Positions 6,036-11,904 of a DNA stretch of 12,611 nt are shown one piece after another. The notes under the pieces were generated by a model that searched no databases, was not told where the DNA came from, and worked only from the letters and a program-made list of their open reading frames with translations. The stretch lies in the NCBI GenBank assembly GCA_964348615.1, contig CAYGDE010000019.1:1-12611 (forward strand), in the 5' to 3' direction. Within the stretch, counting starts at the first letter, position 1; each line of letters opens with the position of its first letter. Both the position numbers and the translations under genes were made by a program. Source of the DNA: DATIHT01 sp964348615 (GTDB lineage: Bacteria > Patescibacteriota > Microgenomatia > Curtissbacterales > GWA2-41-24).

Positions 6036-8264
6036 TTAAATCTGAATTAAGCTTTTTTCGGTACGGTTTAAAAGCACTGCATTTGTGGCAACAATGATCG
6101 AAGAAATGCTCATTAAAAGCGCTGCCCATTCCGGACGCAGTGAAATTCCAAACTTTGGATAGAGAACTCCTGCTGCTATTGGTATTGCCAAAAGATTGTA
6201 GATGGATGCCCAGAAAAGATTTTGTTTCATTTTGACAACTGTTGCTTTTGAAAGTTTGATTGCCCGCAAAATATCTGCCGGATCTGATTTCATTAATACG
6301 ACTTTGGCTGTTTCTATTGCGACATCGGTACCTGCGCCTATGGCGATACCAATGTCTGCCTGAGCAAGGGCCGGTGCATCATTCACACCATCGCCAACCA
6401 TGGCCGTGAATTTGCCTTCATTTTGAAGTTTTTTAACGTATTTTGCTTTATCGCCAGGCAAGACTTGTGCAAATATCCTTTTAATACCAAGTTGTTTTGC
6501 GATATTCTCTGCGGTTTTCTGGTTGTCGCCAGTAATCATTGCAATCTCCAAGCCTAACTCTTGCATTTTTTGAATTGCCAGTTTTGCATTTTCTTTGATT
6601 GGGTCCGCGGCAGCTGCAACGCCTGCTACTTTATTATCTATCGCAAGAACCATAATAGTTTTGCCCATTTCTTGAAGTTTGTCGATCTGTACCTGAATTG
6701 GCGCCAGGTCAACATTGTTGTCTTTCATTAACTTCACAGTACCAACCAATATTTGCTTGCCTTCGACTATTGCTTCAACACCGTGGCCTGCGATGTTTTT
6801 GAATTTTTCAACCTTGCTTGGTAATTTTATTTTTCTTCTTTCTGCTTCCTCCAACACTGCTTTTGAAAGGGGGTGGCTGGATTTTGCTTCCGCAGCAGCA
6901 TCAAGACGCAAAATTTCATTTTCTGAAAATCCCTTTGCTGCTACAACATCGGTGATTTTTGGTTTACCCTCGGTTAAAGTCCCTGTTTTGTCTAAAACCA
7001 CCGCCTGAATTTTGGAAACCTGTTCTAGTGTTGGTGCATCTTTAATTAGTATATTGTGTTTCGCCCCAAGCCCTGTGCCGACTGCAACAGCAGTTGGAGT
7101 AGCTAAACCCAAAGCATCGGGGCAAGCAATAACAGTTGTGGAAATGGCAAAGGTTAGGGCTACCAGAATTGGGGCGCCCATAATAAAATACCAGCCCCCA
7201 AAGGCCAAAAGTCCTCCTCCAACCGCAACAATGACAAGATATTGGGCAAATTTGTCTGCGATCTTTTGGCCTGGCGCTTTGGAGTTTTGGGCAATTTCGA
7301 CCATTTTGACAATTTGGGCAAGGGCAGTGTCTTGACCAATTTTTGTTGCTTTAAATTTCACCGAACCAGACTGGTTGATTGATCCTCCAATAACTTCGTC
7401 GCCATTTTTCTTGGTAACTGGAATAGACTCACCGGTAACAAGAGATTCGTCGATTGCTGTTTCCCCTTCGGTTATCTGACCATCGACCGGAACCTTGTCT
7501 CCAGGTTTGAGAATCAAAATATCACCTATTTTTACATTCGATGTGGGAACTAATTTTTCATGCCCATTTTCAAAAAGTCTTGCTTGTGGCGGAACAAGAT
7601 TAAAAAGGGCTTGGAGTGCGTCGGTTGTACCACGCCTCGACTTCATCTCCATCCAATGACCAAACAAAACAAATGTTGTAAGCATGGCCGCGGCTTCGTA
7701 AAAAGATTCCATGCTCCCCAAAAGTGTTAAAACAATGCTAAAAATATAAGCGGCAGTAATGCCAACGGCGATCAGTACCGCCATATTCAAGGTTTTATTT
7801 TTTAGGGCAACGTAGGAAGAGTAAAGGAAAATCCAACCGGAATAAAAATAAAGTGGGGTTGTCAGAATGAACATAATCCAAGGTGCGGGGATCGGTGTTG
7901 GGAGCTTGAGGCCGAGTATTCGTTCACCAAGCGGAGAGTAAGCGATGATTGGAATTGTAAGCGTCAGAGAAAAGAAAAATTTAAATTTAATATCCTCTTC
8001 CATCAATTTTGCCATTTCGCGCCCGGCTATTCCCCCGTGCTCCATGCCCATTGTCATTTTCATGCCCATTTTGAGCTTTTCCCAAAAGGACATCTGCGAT
8101 GCAGGTTTCATTGCATGCTCTTGCATCTTGTGATTTGAATGTGCTTCCGGCTGCATTTTGGATGGTTCCAAATTCATACCGCATTTTGGACAACGGCCAG
8201 GTTTGTCCGATTTTACTTCCGGGTGCATTGGACATTTGTAAATTTGATTTTGTTTCTTTGACAT
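6036..8264 (-). CDS. copA: Heavy-metal P1B-type ATPase, probably copper-exporting, with CPD motif
   Basis: Membrane pump that couples ATP hydrolysis to metal export. At 742 residues it is complete. The N-terminus has a compact heavy-metal-binding domain (about 9-32) with CPMHP and CPKCGM, then a Met/His-rich linker to about residue 77; there is no CxxC-type HMA domain. The catalytic parts are intact: TGES 277-280, DKTGT 425-429 with phosphorylated Asp425, the His-Pro of the nucleotide domain at 464-465, TGD 578-580 and GDGVNDAP 624-631. The transport-site helix reads CPDALGLATP, with Cys381-Pro382-Asp383 instead of the CPC of Cu(I) pumps; the Asp codon (GAT, at 7116-7118) is clear. The later helices keep the Cu(I)-type residues Tyr689-Asn690 and MSISS (718-722). 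Copper is therefore the best guess, but the second thiol is missing. The gene starts 5 bases after the SRPBCC stop without a visible Shine-Dalgarno. The symbol is by similarity only. Confidence 0.9.
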   Translation of the reverse strand: MSKKQNQIYKCPMHPEVKSDKPGRCPKCGMNLEPSKMQPEAHSNHKMQEHAMKPASQMSFWEKLKMGMKMTMGMEHGGIAGREMAKLMEEDIKFKFFFSLTLTIPIIAYSPLGERILGLKLPTPIPAPWIMFILTTPLYFYSGWIFLYSSYVALKNKTLNMAVLIAVGITAAYIFSIVLTLLGSMESFYEAAAMLTTFVLFGHWMEMKSRRGTTDALQALFNLVPPQARLFENGHEKLVPTSNVKIGDILILKPGDKVPVDGQITEGETAIDESLVTGESIPVTKKNGDEVIGGSINQSGSVKFKATKIGQDTALAQIVKMVEIAQNSKAPGQKIADKFAQYLVIVAVGGGLLAFGGWYFIMGAPILVALTFAISTTVIACPDALGLATPTAVAVGTGLGAKHNILIKDAPTLEQVSKIQAVVLDKTGTLTEGKPKITDVVAAKGFSENEILRLDAAAEAKSSHPLSKAVLEEAERRKIKLPSKVEKFKNIAGHGVEAIVEGKQILVGTVKLMKDNNVDLAPIQVQIDKLQEMGKTIMVLAIDNKVAGVAAAADPIKENAKLAIQKMQELGLEIAMITGDNQKTAENIAKQLGIKRIFAQVLPGDKAKYVKKLQNEGKFTAMVGDGVNDAPALAQADIGIAIGAGTDVAIETAKVVLMKSDPADILRAIKLSKATVVKMKQNLFWASIYNLLAIPIAAGVLYPKFGISLRPEWAALLMSISSIIVATNAVLLNRTEKSLIQI

Positions 8265-8269
8265 ATCAA

Positions 8270-8776
8270 CTAATGTTCTTGTTGCTTATTAAATTCATTT
8301 CGTACACCTCTTATCATTTGCTGTACGCACCATTTTGCATATATTGATCCGAAAAGATGACCTAACCACCTGGTTTTTGAATTGGGCAGTTCGTAATTGA
8401 TGAAAACTTTTAGATTAGAATCACTATTATAAGGACTAATTTCCAGACCCATTTCATATGAACCAATGACAAGAAGCTTTGGTGAACCAACTGTTTCCCA
8501 GACTTTAAGTTTTGGCGGCTCACGTCTAGTTATAATTTCATCAAGATAGAGGCTGACGCCAAACACCTTTCCTTTCATTCGAATATGCGAACCGATTCTT
8601 TGTCCTTTACCTTCATCTACTTCTGTTTTCATGCTGCCACCGCCCATCATCATAGATGATTTGGCCATATGGGCAGAGAAGTTTGAATGATCATCTGCAT
8701 AATCAAAAACCTTTTCTGGAGGCGCAAAAATAACCCCATTATCTTCGAAATGGCGACGTTCATATAACCTCTCCAT
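8270..8776 (-). CDS. SRPBCC-family (START-like) small protein in the metal operon
   Basis: A 168-residue soluble protein. The pattern FAPPEKVFDYADDH near residue 20, followed by alternating beta segments (for example IGSHIRMKGK, LYLDEIITR, KVWETVG) and a long C-terminal helix, is that of the SRPBCC helix-grip fold that binds hydrophobic ligands. A Met/Gly-rich loop (HMAKSSMMMGGGSMK, 36-50) stands out; whether it binds metal is unknown. The start is ATG at 8776, with AAAGGAG 9 bases upstream. It lies 23 bases after the DUF5676 gene and 5 bases before the ATPase, so it is clearly within the operon. I see no catalytic motif and cannot name a ligand. The family call is good; the link to metal rests on gene context. 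Confidence 0.8.
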   Translation of the reverse strand: MERLYERRHFEDNGVIFAPPEKVFDYADDHSNFSAHMAKSSMMMGGGSMKTEVDEGKGQRIGSHIRMKGKVFGVSLYLDEIITRREPPKLKVWETVGSPKLLVIGSYEMGLEISPYNSDSNLKVFINYELPNSKTRWLGHLFGSIYAKWCVQQMIRGVRNEFNKQQEH

Positions 8777-8785
8777 AATTTTTAA

Positions 8786-8792
8786 CTCCTTT
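8786..8792 (-). promoter_or_regulatory. Strong ribosome binding site of the SRPBCC gene
   Basis: AAAGGAG lies 9 bases before the ATG at 8776. It fixes this start and contrasts with the lack of such a site before the ATPase, lgt, lon and the csoR-like gene. Confidence 0.8.
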
Positions 8793-8799
8793 GTATAAC

Positions 8800-9063
8800 T
8801 TACTTTACAAACTGATTATATAAATACGCTCCAGCGTAAAATGCAACCCAACTCAAAACTCCAAGAGTAATTCCGCCCAATAAGAACGTGCCAATGTCCA
8901 TTGGAGCAACAACCCTTGCAGAATTCATACTAAAAGTATGAAACCAGCTTTGGCCAACGGAAAAGAGCAAATCCGGCACCATTAAGGACAGTACCCTACA
9001 TCCAACGTACAGTCCAAGTCCAACGACGGTAAAGGCGTTTGCAAACGGTATAGGTTTAAGCAT
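8800..9063 (-). CDS. DUF5676-family small membrane protein
   Basis: An 87-residue protein with two hydrophobic segments (about 8-28 and 57-82) joined by a loop with an amphipathic stretch. The pattern fits DUF5676: an N-terminal PIPFANAF, a Cys in the first helix (Cys22 in YVGCR), VPDLLFSVGQSWFHTF in the loop, a Gly-rich second helix and the ending YLYNQF. The function of this family is unknown. The conserved Cys22 and His42 could bind metal, but that is inference. The start at 9063 is set by the Shine-Dalgarno just upstream; the overlapping ATG at 9067 runs into a stop after two codons. It sits between the DUF305 and SRPBCC genes with gaps of about 20 bases, so it is part of the metal operon. 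Confidence 0.8.
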   Translation of the reverse strand: MLKPIPFANAFTVVGLGLYVGCRVLSLMVPDLLFSVGQSWFHTFSMNSARVVAPMDIGTFLLGGITLGVLSWVAFYAGAYLYNQFVK

Positions 9064-9070
9064 TCATTTC

Positions 9071-9078
9071 TCACCCCC
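9071..9078 (-). promoter_or_regulatory. Ribosome binding site of the DUF5676 gene
   Basis: GGGGGTGA ends 7 bases before the ATG at 9063. It lies in the 20-base gap after the DUF305 stop and supports 9063 as the real start. Confidence 0.65.
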
Positions 9079-9083
9079 TTCCA

Positions 9084-9506
9084 TTAGTATCCCCAAGTTT
9101 TTTGCCATTGTTGCATCATTCCTATTTCGTCTGTTTGTGCTTTGATGATGTCGCCTGCTAAATCTTTGATCTCTTGGTGTTTGGCGTTTTGCTTGGCAAG
9201 ATTTGCCATGTCGATTGCACCCTGATGATGTTCGATCATTAAATCGATAAAGGATTTGTCAAATTCATCACCAGATTTATCACTCAGCTCATTTACCATA
9301 TCATCCATTCCCATACCATGACCCATCATTTCGTCTTGACGACTTTCCATCATCTGCTGAGATTGGCGCATACCCATCATATTCATCATACCCATGTTAT
9401 TGTTATTGACTGCGCTTCTTGCCACAAATAATGTAACTACGACGCCAATAATAAAACCGATGATGCCGTAAAGCAGCGCCTTATTTTCAGATTCTTTTTT
9501 ATCCAT
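9084..9506 (-). CDS. Membrane-anchored Met-rich DUF305 protein, likely copper-binding
   Basis: A 140-residue protein with a short charged N-terminus, one membrane helix (about 10-29), a Met/His/Asn-rich segment (38-70, with MGMMNMMGM and MMGHGMGM) and a C-terminal DUF305 four-helix-type domain (about 80-140). The domain keeps the family hallmark MIEHHQGAIDMA (90-101) and AKHQEIKDLA. DUF305 proteins, such as cyanobacterial CopM, bind copper outside the cytoplasm through His and Met; the Met-rich neck fits that role. I infer a periplasm-side or cell-surface copper trap working with the ATPase. The frame also allows a GTG at 9515, but that codon lies inside the AGGAGGTG ribosome binding site, so the ATG at 9506 is the start. 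The start overlaps the stop of the preceding gene by 8 bases, so translation is probably coupled. Confidence 0.88.
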   Translation of the reverse strand: MDKKESENKALLYGIIGFIIGVVVTLFVARSAVNNNNMGMMNMMGMRQSQQMMESRQDEMMGHGMGMDDMVNELSDKSGDEFDKSFIDLMIEHHQGAIDMANLAKQNAKHQEIKDLAGDIIKAQTDEIGMMQQWQKTWGY

Positions 9507-9903
9507 TAATTTCACCTCCTTTGAAATTTTTTATTAACTCCTTCCAGTAGAAAAATCCAACAAATGGATATATGGCTCCAGTTAGCATTCCAGGATAGTA
9601 TTGACCTGCAAGAATACCTTTTATTACGTGATGTAATTCGAAAAAATATACGCTACCAAATAAAGTCAAAATTCTTAAAGTCCATTTTCCCCCGAGAATA
9701 AGAAAAAATCCTATTAAAATCATGAGCCACCACATTATGTGAGAGGTCCAGTAAAACGTTTGAGGAATACTATTAAAGTAAACGCTTGGATATTGAATAA
9801 ATAAATCTTTTGCATAAAAACCAGCTATATTTTCTTCAATCGCGTGAGCTGCAACTAAAAGCATTGTAAGTATTAAAATGTTTTTGAGCTTTGTGGAAAT
9901 CAT
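9499..9903 (-). CDS. HXXEE-like four-helix membrane protein of unknown function
   Basis: A 134-residue, very hydrophobic protein with about four membrane helices. The first helix carries His20-Ala-Ile-Glu23-Glu24, the HxxEE motif that names a small family of uncharacterised membrane proteins. Further conserved-looking positions are His55 in the second helix region, Glu89-Leu-His91-His92 and the segment GQYYPGMLTG (100-109), which resembles the 'yspG..t' part of that family. His and Glu inside the membrane suggest a metal site, but this is inference. The ATG at 9903 directly follows the stop of the sensor gene (TAA then ATG) and is preceded by AAGGA. It overlaps the next gene by 8 bases. A tight link to a metal sensor and a DUF305 protein argues for a role in metal handling. 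Confidence 0.65.
   Translation of the reverse strand: MISTKLKNILILTMLLVAAHAIEENIAGFYAKDLFIQYPSVYFNSIPQTFYWTSHIMWWLMILIGFFLILGGKWTLRILTLFGSVYFFELHHVIKGILAGQYYPGMLTGAIYPFVGFFYWKELIKNFKGGEING
9515..9520 (-). promoter_or_regulatory. Full-consensus ribosome binding site of the DUF305 gene
   Basis: AGGAGG lies 8 bases before the ATG at 9506, inside the 3' end of the HXXEE-like gene. It rules out the GTG at 9515 as the start, because that codon overlaps the site. Confidence 0.88.
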
Positions 9904-10170
9904 TTATTTCCTTGCCTTATCGAAAATATCGATTACTTCTTTGATCGCTTTATCTTGATCTTTTCCATGCATTGCGTGCGAAACATGTTCTTCTAGATGG
10001 CCTTTGAGGATTATATGGTCGACTGCTTTGAGGGCGGCTTGAACGGCGAGAGACTGCTGCAAAATTTCGATGCAATATTTTTCAGAATCAACAGCAGAAA
10101 TTACATGGTTTAGGTGTCCCCTGGCACTGCGCAATCTTTTAAGGGCGTCTTGTTTAACTGTTTGTTGCAT
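9904..10170 (-). CDS. CsoR/RcnR-family metal-sensing repressor
   Basis: An 88-residue all-helical DNA-binding repressor of the DUF156 family, which forms tetramers that leave DNA on metal binding. The core reads KRLRSARGHLNHV (basic first helix), then YCIEILQQSLAVQAALKAVDH and KGHLEEHVSHAM. The metal ligands by alignment are Cys33, His58 and His62. Classical copper sensors (CsoR) use Cys-His-Cys; here the last Cys is His, as in the nickel/cobalt sensor RcnR (Cys35, His60, His64), but RcnR's His3 is absent. The sensed metal is thus open: gene context says copper, ligands lean towards RcnR. It is the first gene of the metal operon and abuts the next gene with no gap. A CsoR-like operator lies in its promoter, so it probably represses itself. 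No Shine-Dalgarno precedes the ATG at 10170. Confidence 0.92.
   Translation of the reverse strand: MQQTVKQDALKRLRSARGHLNHVISAVDSEKYCIEILQQSLAVQAALKAVDHIILKGHLEEHVSHAMHGKDQDKAIKEVIDIFDKARK
9909..9913 (-). promoter_or_regulatory. Ribosome binding site of the HXXEE-like gene
   Basis: AAGGA lies 5 bases before the ATG at 9903, inside the last codons of the sensor gene. It supports the start that directly follows the sensor's TAA stop. Confidence 0.65.
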
Positions 10171-10179
10171 GTTTATGAC

Positions 10180-10211
10180 ATTATCCTACCCTACTGGGGA
10201 GGGTATGTCAA
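10180..10211 (-). promoter_or_regulatory. Promoter of the metal-response operon, with little or no 5' leader
   Basis: A consensus -35 TTGACA (10206-10211) is followed by TAGGAT (10183-10188) after 17 bases, or by GATAAT (10180-10185) after 20 bases. Either way transcription would start only a few bases before the ATG at 10170, so the mRNA should be leaderless or nearly so. The operator palindrome fills the spacer. Confidence 0.65.
10187..10205. promoter_or_regulatory. CsoR/RcnR-type operator in the metal operon promoter
   Basis: A perfect 6-bp inverted repeat, TACCCT (10187-10192) and AGGGTA (10200-10205), surrounds a GC-rich ACTGGGG centre. GC-rich palindromes with TACC/GGTA ends and a G-tract are typical of CsoR and RcnR operators (RcnR sites read TACT, G-tract, AGTA). 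It stands out from the AT-rich surroundings and lies between the -35 and -10 boxes. Confidence 0.75.
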
Positions 10212-10229
10212 GTAGAGCAGAGTGGGCTA

Positions 10230-10257
10230 TTGCTTTAAAACTGGTTTTGGATATACA
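10230..10257 (+). promoter_or_regulatory. Weak candidate promoter of the glycosyltransferase gene
   Basis: TTGCTT (10230-10235) and TATACA (10252-10257) are 16 bases apart and end 8 bases before the ATG at 10266. The -35 match is poor (3 of 6). The position is consistent with a leaderless mRNA and there is no Shine-Dalgarno. The 95-base region between this gene and the divergent sensor also holds the metal operon promoter. Confidence 0.35.
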
Positions 10258-10265
10258 TTTGGCAT

Positions 10266-11363
10266 ATGCAAAAACTCTTTAATACTTACTGGCTCCTAAT
10301 AGCTGCATTTGTGTACCTTATTCCTTCTTTTTTTCTTCCAGGAATTTTAGACGTAAAGTTGTTTGAAACCGTTGGAATAAAGATTTTAGAACGTACGGAT
10401 TTTTATGCTTTCGACAGGCCAACTCATGCCACTTTTCCTTTCTTACCGCTTTTGGTTTGGCCATATGCACTATTTCATTTTTTGGCCCGTTTGACCGGTG
10501 TTGAATTTGTGGTTTTTGTAAGGCTGATGGTGATTGTGTTTGTTTTTGGCATGGTTTTTTTCTTACCAAAACCTACCAGAAAGTTGTTTCTTTTTAACCC
10601 AATTATTTTTATGACTGTTGCACTGCACGGACAGGCGGATATGATTGTCATATTTTTTACTTTGCTTTCTGTCCACTTTGCAAATATTAAAAAGGGGTTT
10701 TTGTCTGGATTTTTTATGGCAATTTCTATGTTTGTTAAAAACTGGTCTGTGATTTTTTTACCTTTGATGTTGGTGAAGGTAAAAAATAAGTTGTTGTGGA
10801 TTTTAGGATTTTTAGGAACAGCAGGTGTTCTTTTAGGAGTTTATATTCGACTCTTACATTCTAATCTTACTTTTATTTTTGAAGCTTTTTTTAGTCATGC
10901 CGGCGGAGCTCCGGGGTACTGGGGGTTGACTGGAATTTTAAACTTGTTCGGGTTTCCCAGTTCCCGGGTTTTTGACCTATCAATGTTTATTTTGGTAATA
11001 ACTTTTGGATTATTATACTTTTGGGTTTTTTTAAAAAAACTGGATTTGAAACTTTCTATGCTTTTGTTGGTTTTGGGATTTTTGGTTGTAACACCGGGTT
11101 GGGGTATCCAGTATGCAGCTTGGCCAATTCCTTTCGCGCTTTTTGCAAATCAGAGACATAAATTAAAAATTTATACAGTAATTGGTACTTTTTACGTTTT
11201 GGCATCTTATCTTCAAACATATGCTTATCAATTTAATTTGTTTGTCGATTTTTTGCGGATAATGAATAAGTTTTCAATTATATTGGGTATTCCTTTATGG
11301 TTTTTTACGATTTACTGGCTCGCTTCCCTAATATATAATTCCGCAGATGGCAAAGACAATTAA
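10266..11363 (+). CDS. GT-C-like multi-spanning membrane glycosyltransferase (mannosyltransferase-like)
   Basis: A 365-residue polytopic protein with about ten hydrophobic segments. The middle resembles GT-C enzymes of the GT87/DUF2029 and PIG-M-like groups: FNPIIFMTVALHGQADMIVIFF (split: Asn111-Pro112, then His121-Gly-Gln-Ala-Asp125), a GFLSGFFMAISMFVK helix with Lys158, and Leu-Pro in the next helix. Such enzymes use lipid-linked sugars at the outer face of the membrane to build glycolipids or glycoproteins. An acidic pair near the first outer loop, usual for GT-C catalysis, is not clear; Asp29 and Asp45/Asp50 in the first loop are candidates. Donor and acceptor cannot be told. The ATG at 10266 has no Shine-Dalgarno. 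The 3' end overlaps the adenosyltransferase gene by 17 bases in another frame. Confidence 0.72.
   Translation: MQKLFNTYWLLIAAFVYLIPSFFLPGILDVKLFETVGIKILERTDFYAFDRPTHATFPFLPLLVWPYALFHFLARLTGVEFVVFVRLMVIVFVFGMVFFLPKPTRKLFLFNPIIFMTVALHGQADMIVIFFTLLSVHFANIKKGFLSGFFMAISMFVKNWSVIFLPLMLVKVKNKLLWILGFLGTAGVLLGVYIRLLHSNLTFIFEAFFSHAGGAPGYWGLTGILNLFGFPSSRVFDLSMFILVITFGLLYFWVFLKKLDLKLSMLLLVLGFLVVTPGWGIQYAAWPIPFALFANQRHKLKIYTVIGTFYVLASYLQTYAYQFNLFVDFLRIMNKFSIILGIPLWFFTIYWLASLIYNSADGKDN
11311..11339 (+). promoter_or_regulatory. Candidate internal promoter of the adenosyltransferase gene
   Basis: TTTACT (11311-11316, 4 of 6) and a perfect TATAAT (11334-11339) are 17 bases apart, inside the end of the glycosyltransferase gene. 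Seven bases after the TATAAT comes the ATG at 11347, so the predicted start of transcription falls on the start codon itself. No Shine-Dalgarno is present, which fits a leaderless message. Confidence 0.5.
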
Positions 11364-11904
11364 GATTTATACAAAAACTGGAGACCGCGGTACTACTTCC
11401 CTTTTTGGCGGGCAAAGAGTTGGTAAGGACTCATTGAGAATTGCTGCCTTCGGAACTGTAGACGAACTGAATTCTGTTTTGGGTGTTGTGCTTGCCCAAG
11501 AATTACCTTTCGATATTTCAAAAAAACTTTTGCGTGTCCAGTCGGAACTTTTTGTACTAGGATCGGATCTTGCTTCACCCTATGGACTAAAGGTAAAAAT
11601 TCCAAGAGTAAGCAGTGCTTATGCGAAAAGATTAGAAGGCGAAATTGACATATGGACAAAAAAACTGCCGCAATTGCGTAATTTTATTTTGCCGGGCGGG
11701 TCTTTGGCTGGTGCCCAATTGCATATGGCCAGAACCATTGCCAGACGCTCTGAACGAGCTATTGTTTCTTTGGGGCAGGAAGAAAAAATTAACGGGAATG
11801 CCATTGTTTATTTAAACAGGCTTTCTGACTGGTTTTTTATCCTGGCACGTTATGTAAATATGTTGGATGGTAAAAGAGAAGTTATTTGGAAGGGGCGAGG
11901 TTAG
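11347..11904 (+). CDS. pduO: PduO-type ATP:cob(I)alamin adenosyltransferase
   Basis: Cytoplasmic enzyme that transfers the adenosyl group of ATP to cob(I)alamin, making coenzyme B12. The 185-residue product is full length for a single-domain PduO protein. Conserved parts are all present: the ATP-binding N-terminus KTGDRGTTSLFGG (10-22) and RVGK, GTVDELN (36-42), FILPGGS (113-119), the RTIARRSER helix (129-137) and YLNRLSDWFF (155-164). No cobalamin synthesis gene is seen here, so the enzyme probably serves salvaged cobalamin; a B12-dependent class II ribonucleotide reductase is a likely client in CPR-type genomes, though none is in the window. It overlaps the glycosyltransferase gene by 17 bases and shares 4 bases with the convergent pseudouridine synthase. 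Confidence 0.96.
   Translation: MAKTIKIYTKTGDRGTTSLFGGQRVGKDSLRIAAFGTVDELNSVLGVVLAQELPFDISKKLLRVQSELFVLGSDLASPYGLKVKIPRVSSAYAKRLEGEIDIWTKKLPQLRNFILPGGSLAGAQLHMARTIARRSERAIVSLGQEEKINGNAIVYLNRLSDWFFILARYVNMLDGKREVIWKGRG

Noticed and set aside
7987..8235. Alternative-frame ORF of 82 codons inside the ATPase gene
   Set aside because: It overlaps the conserved HMBD and linker coding region on the same strand and resembles no family; it is a shadow of the ATPase gene.
9507..9515. GTG at 9515 as start of the DUF305 gene
   Set aside because: It lies inside AGGAGGTG, which is the ribosome binding site for the ATG at 9506.
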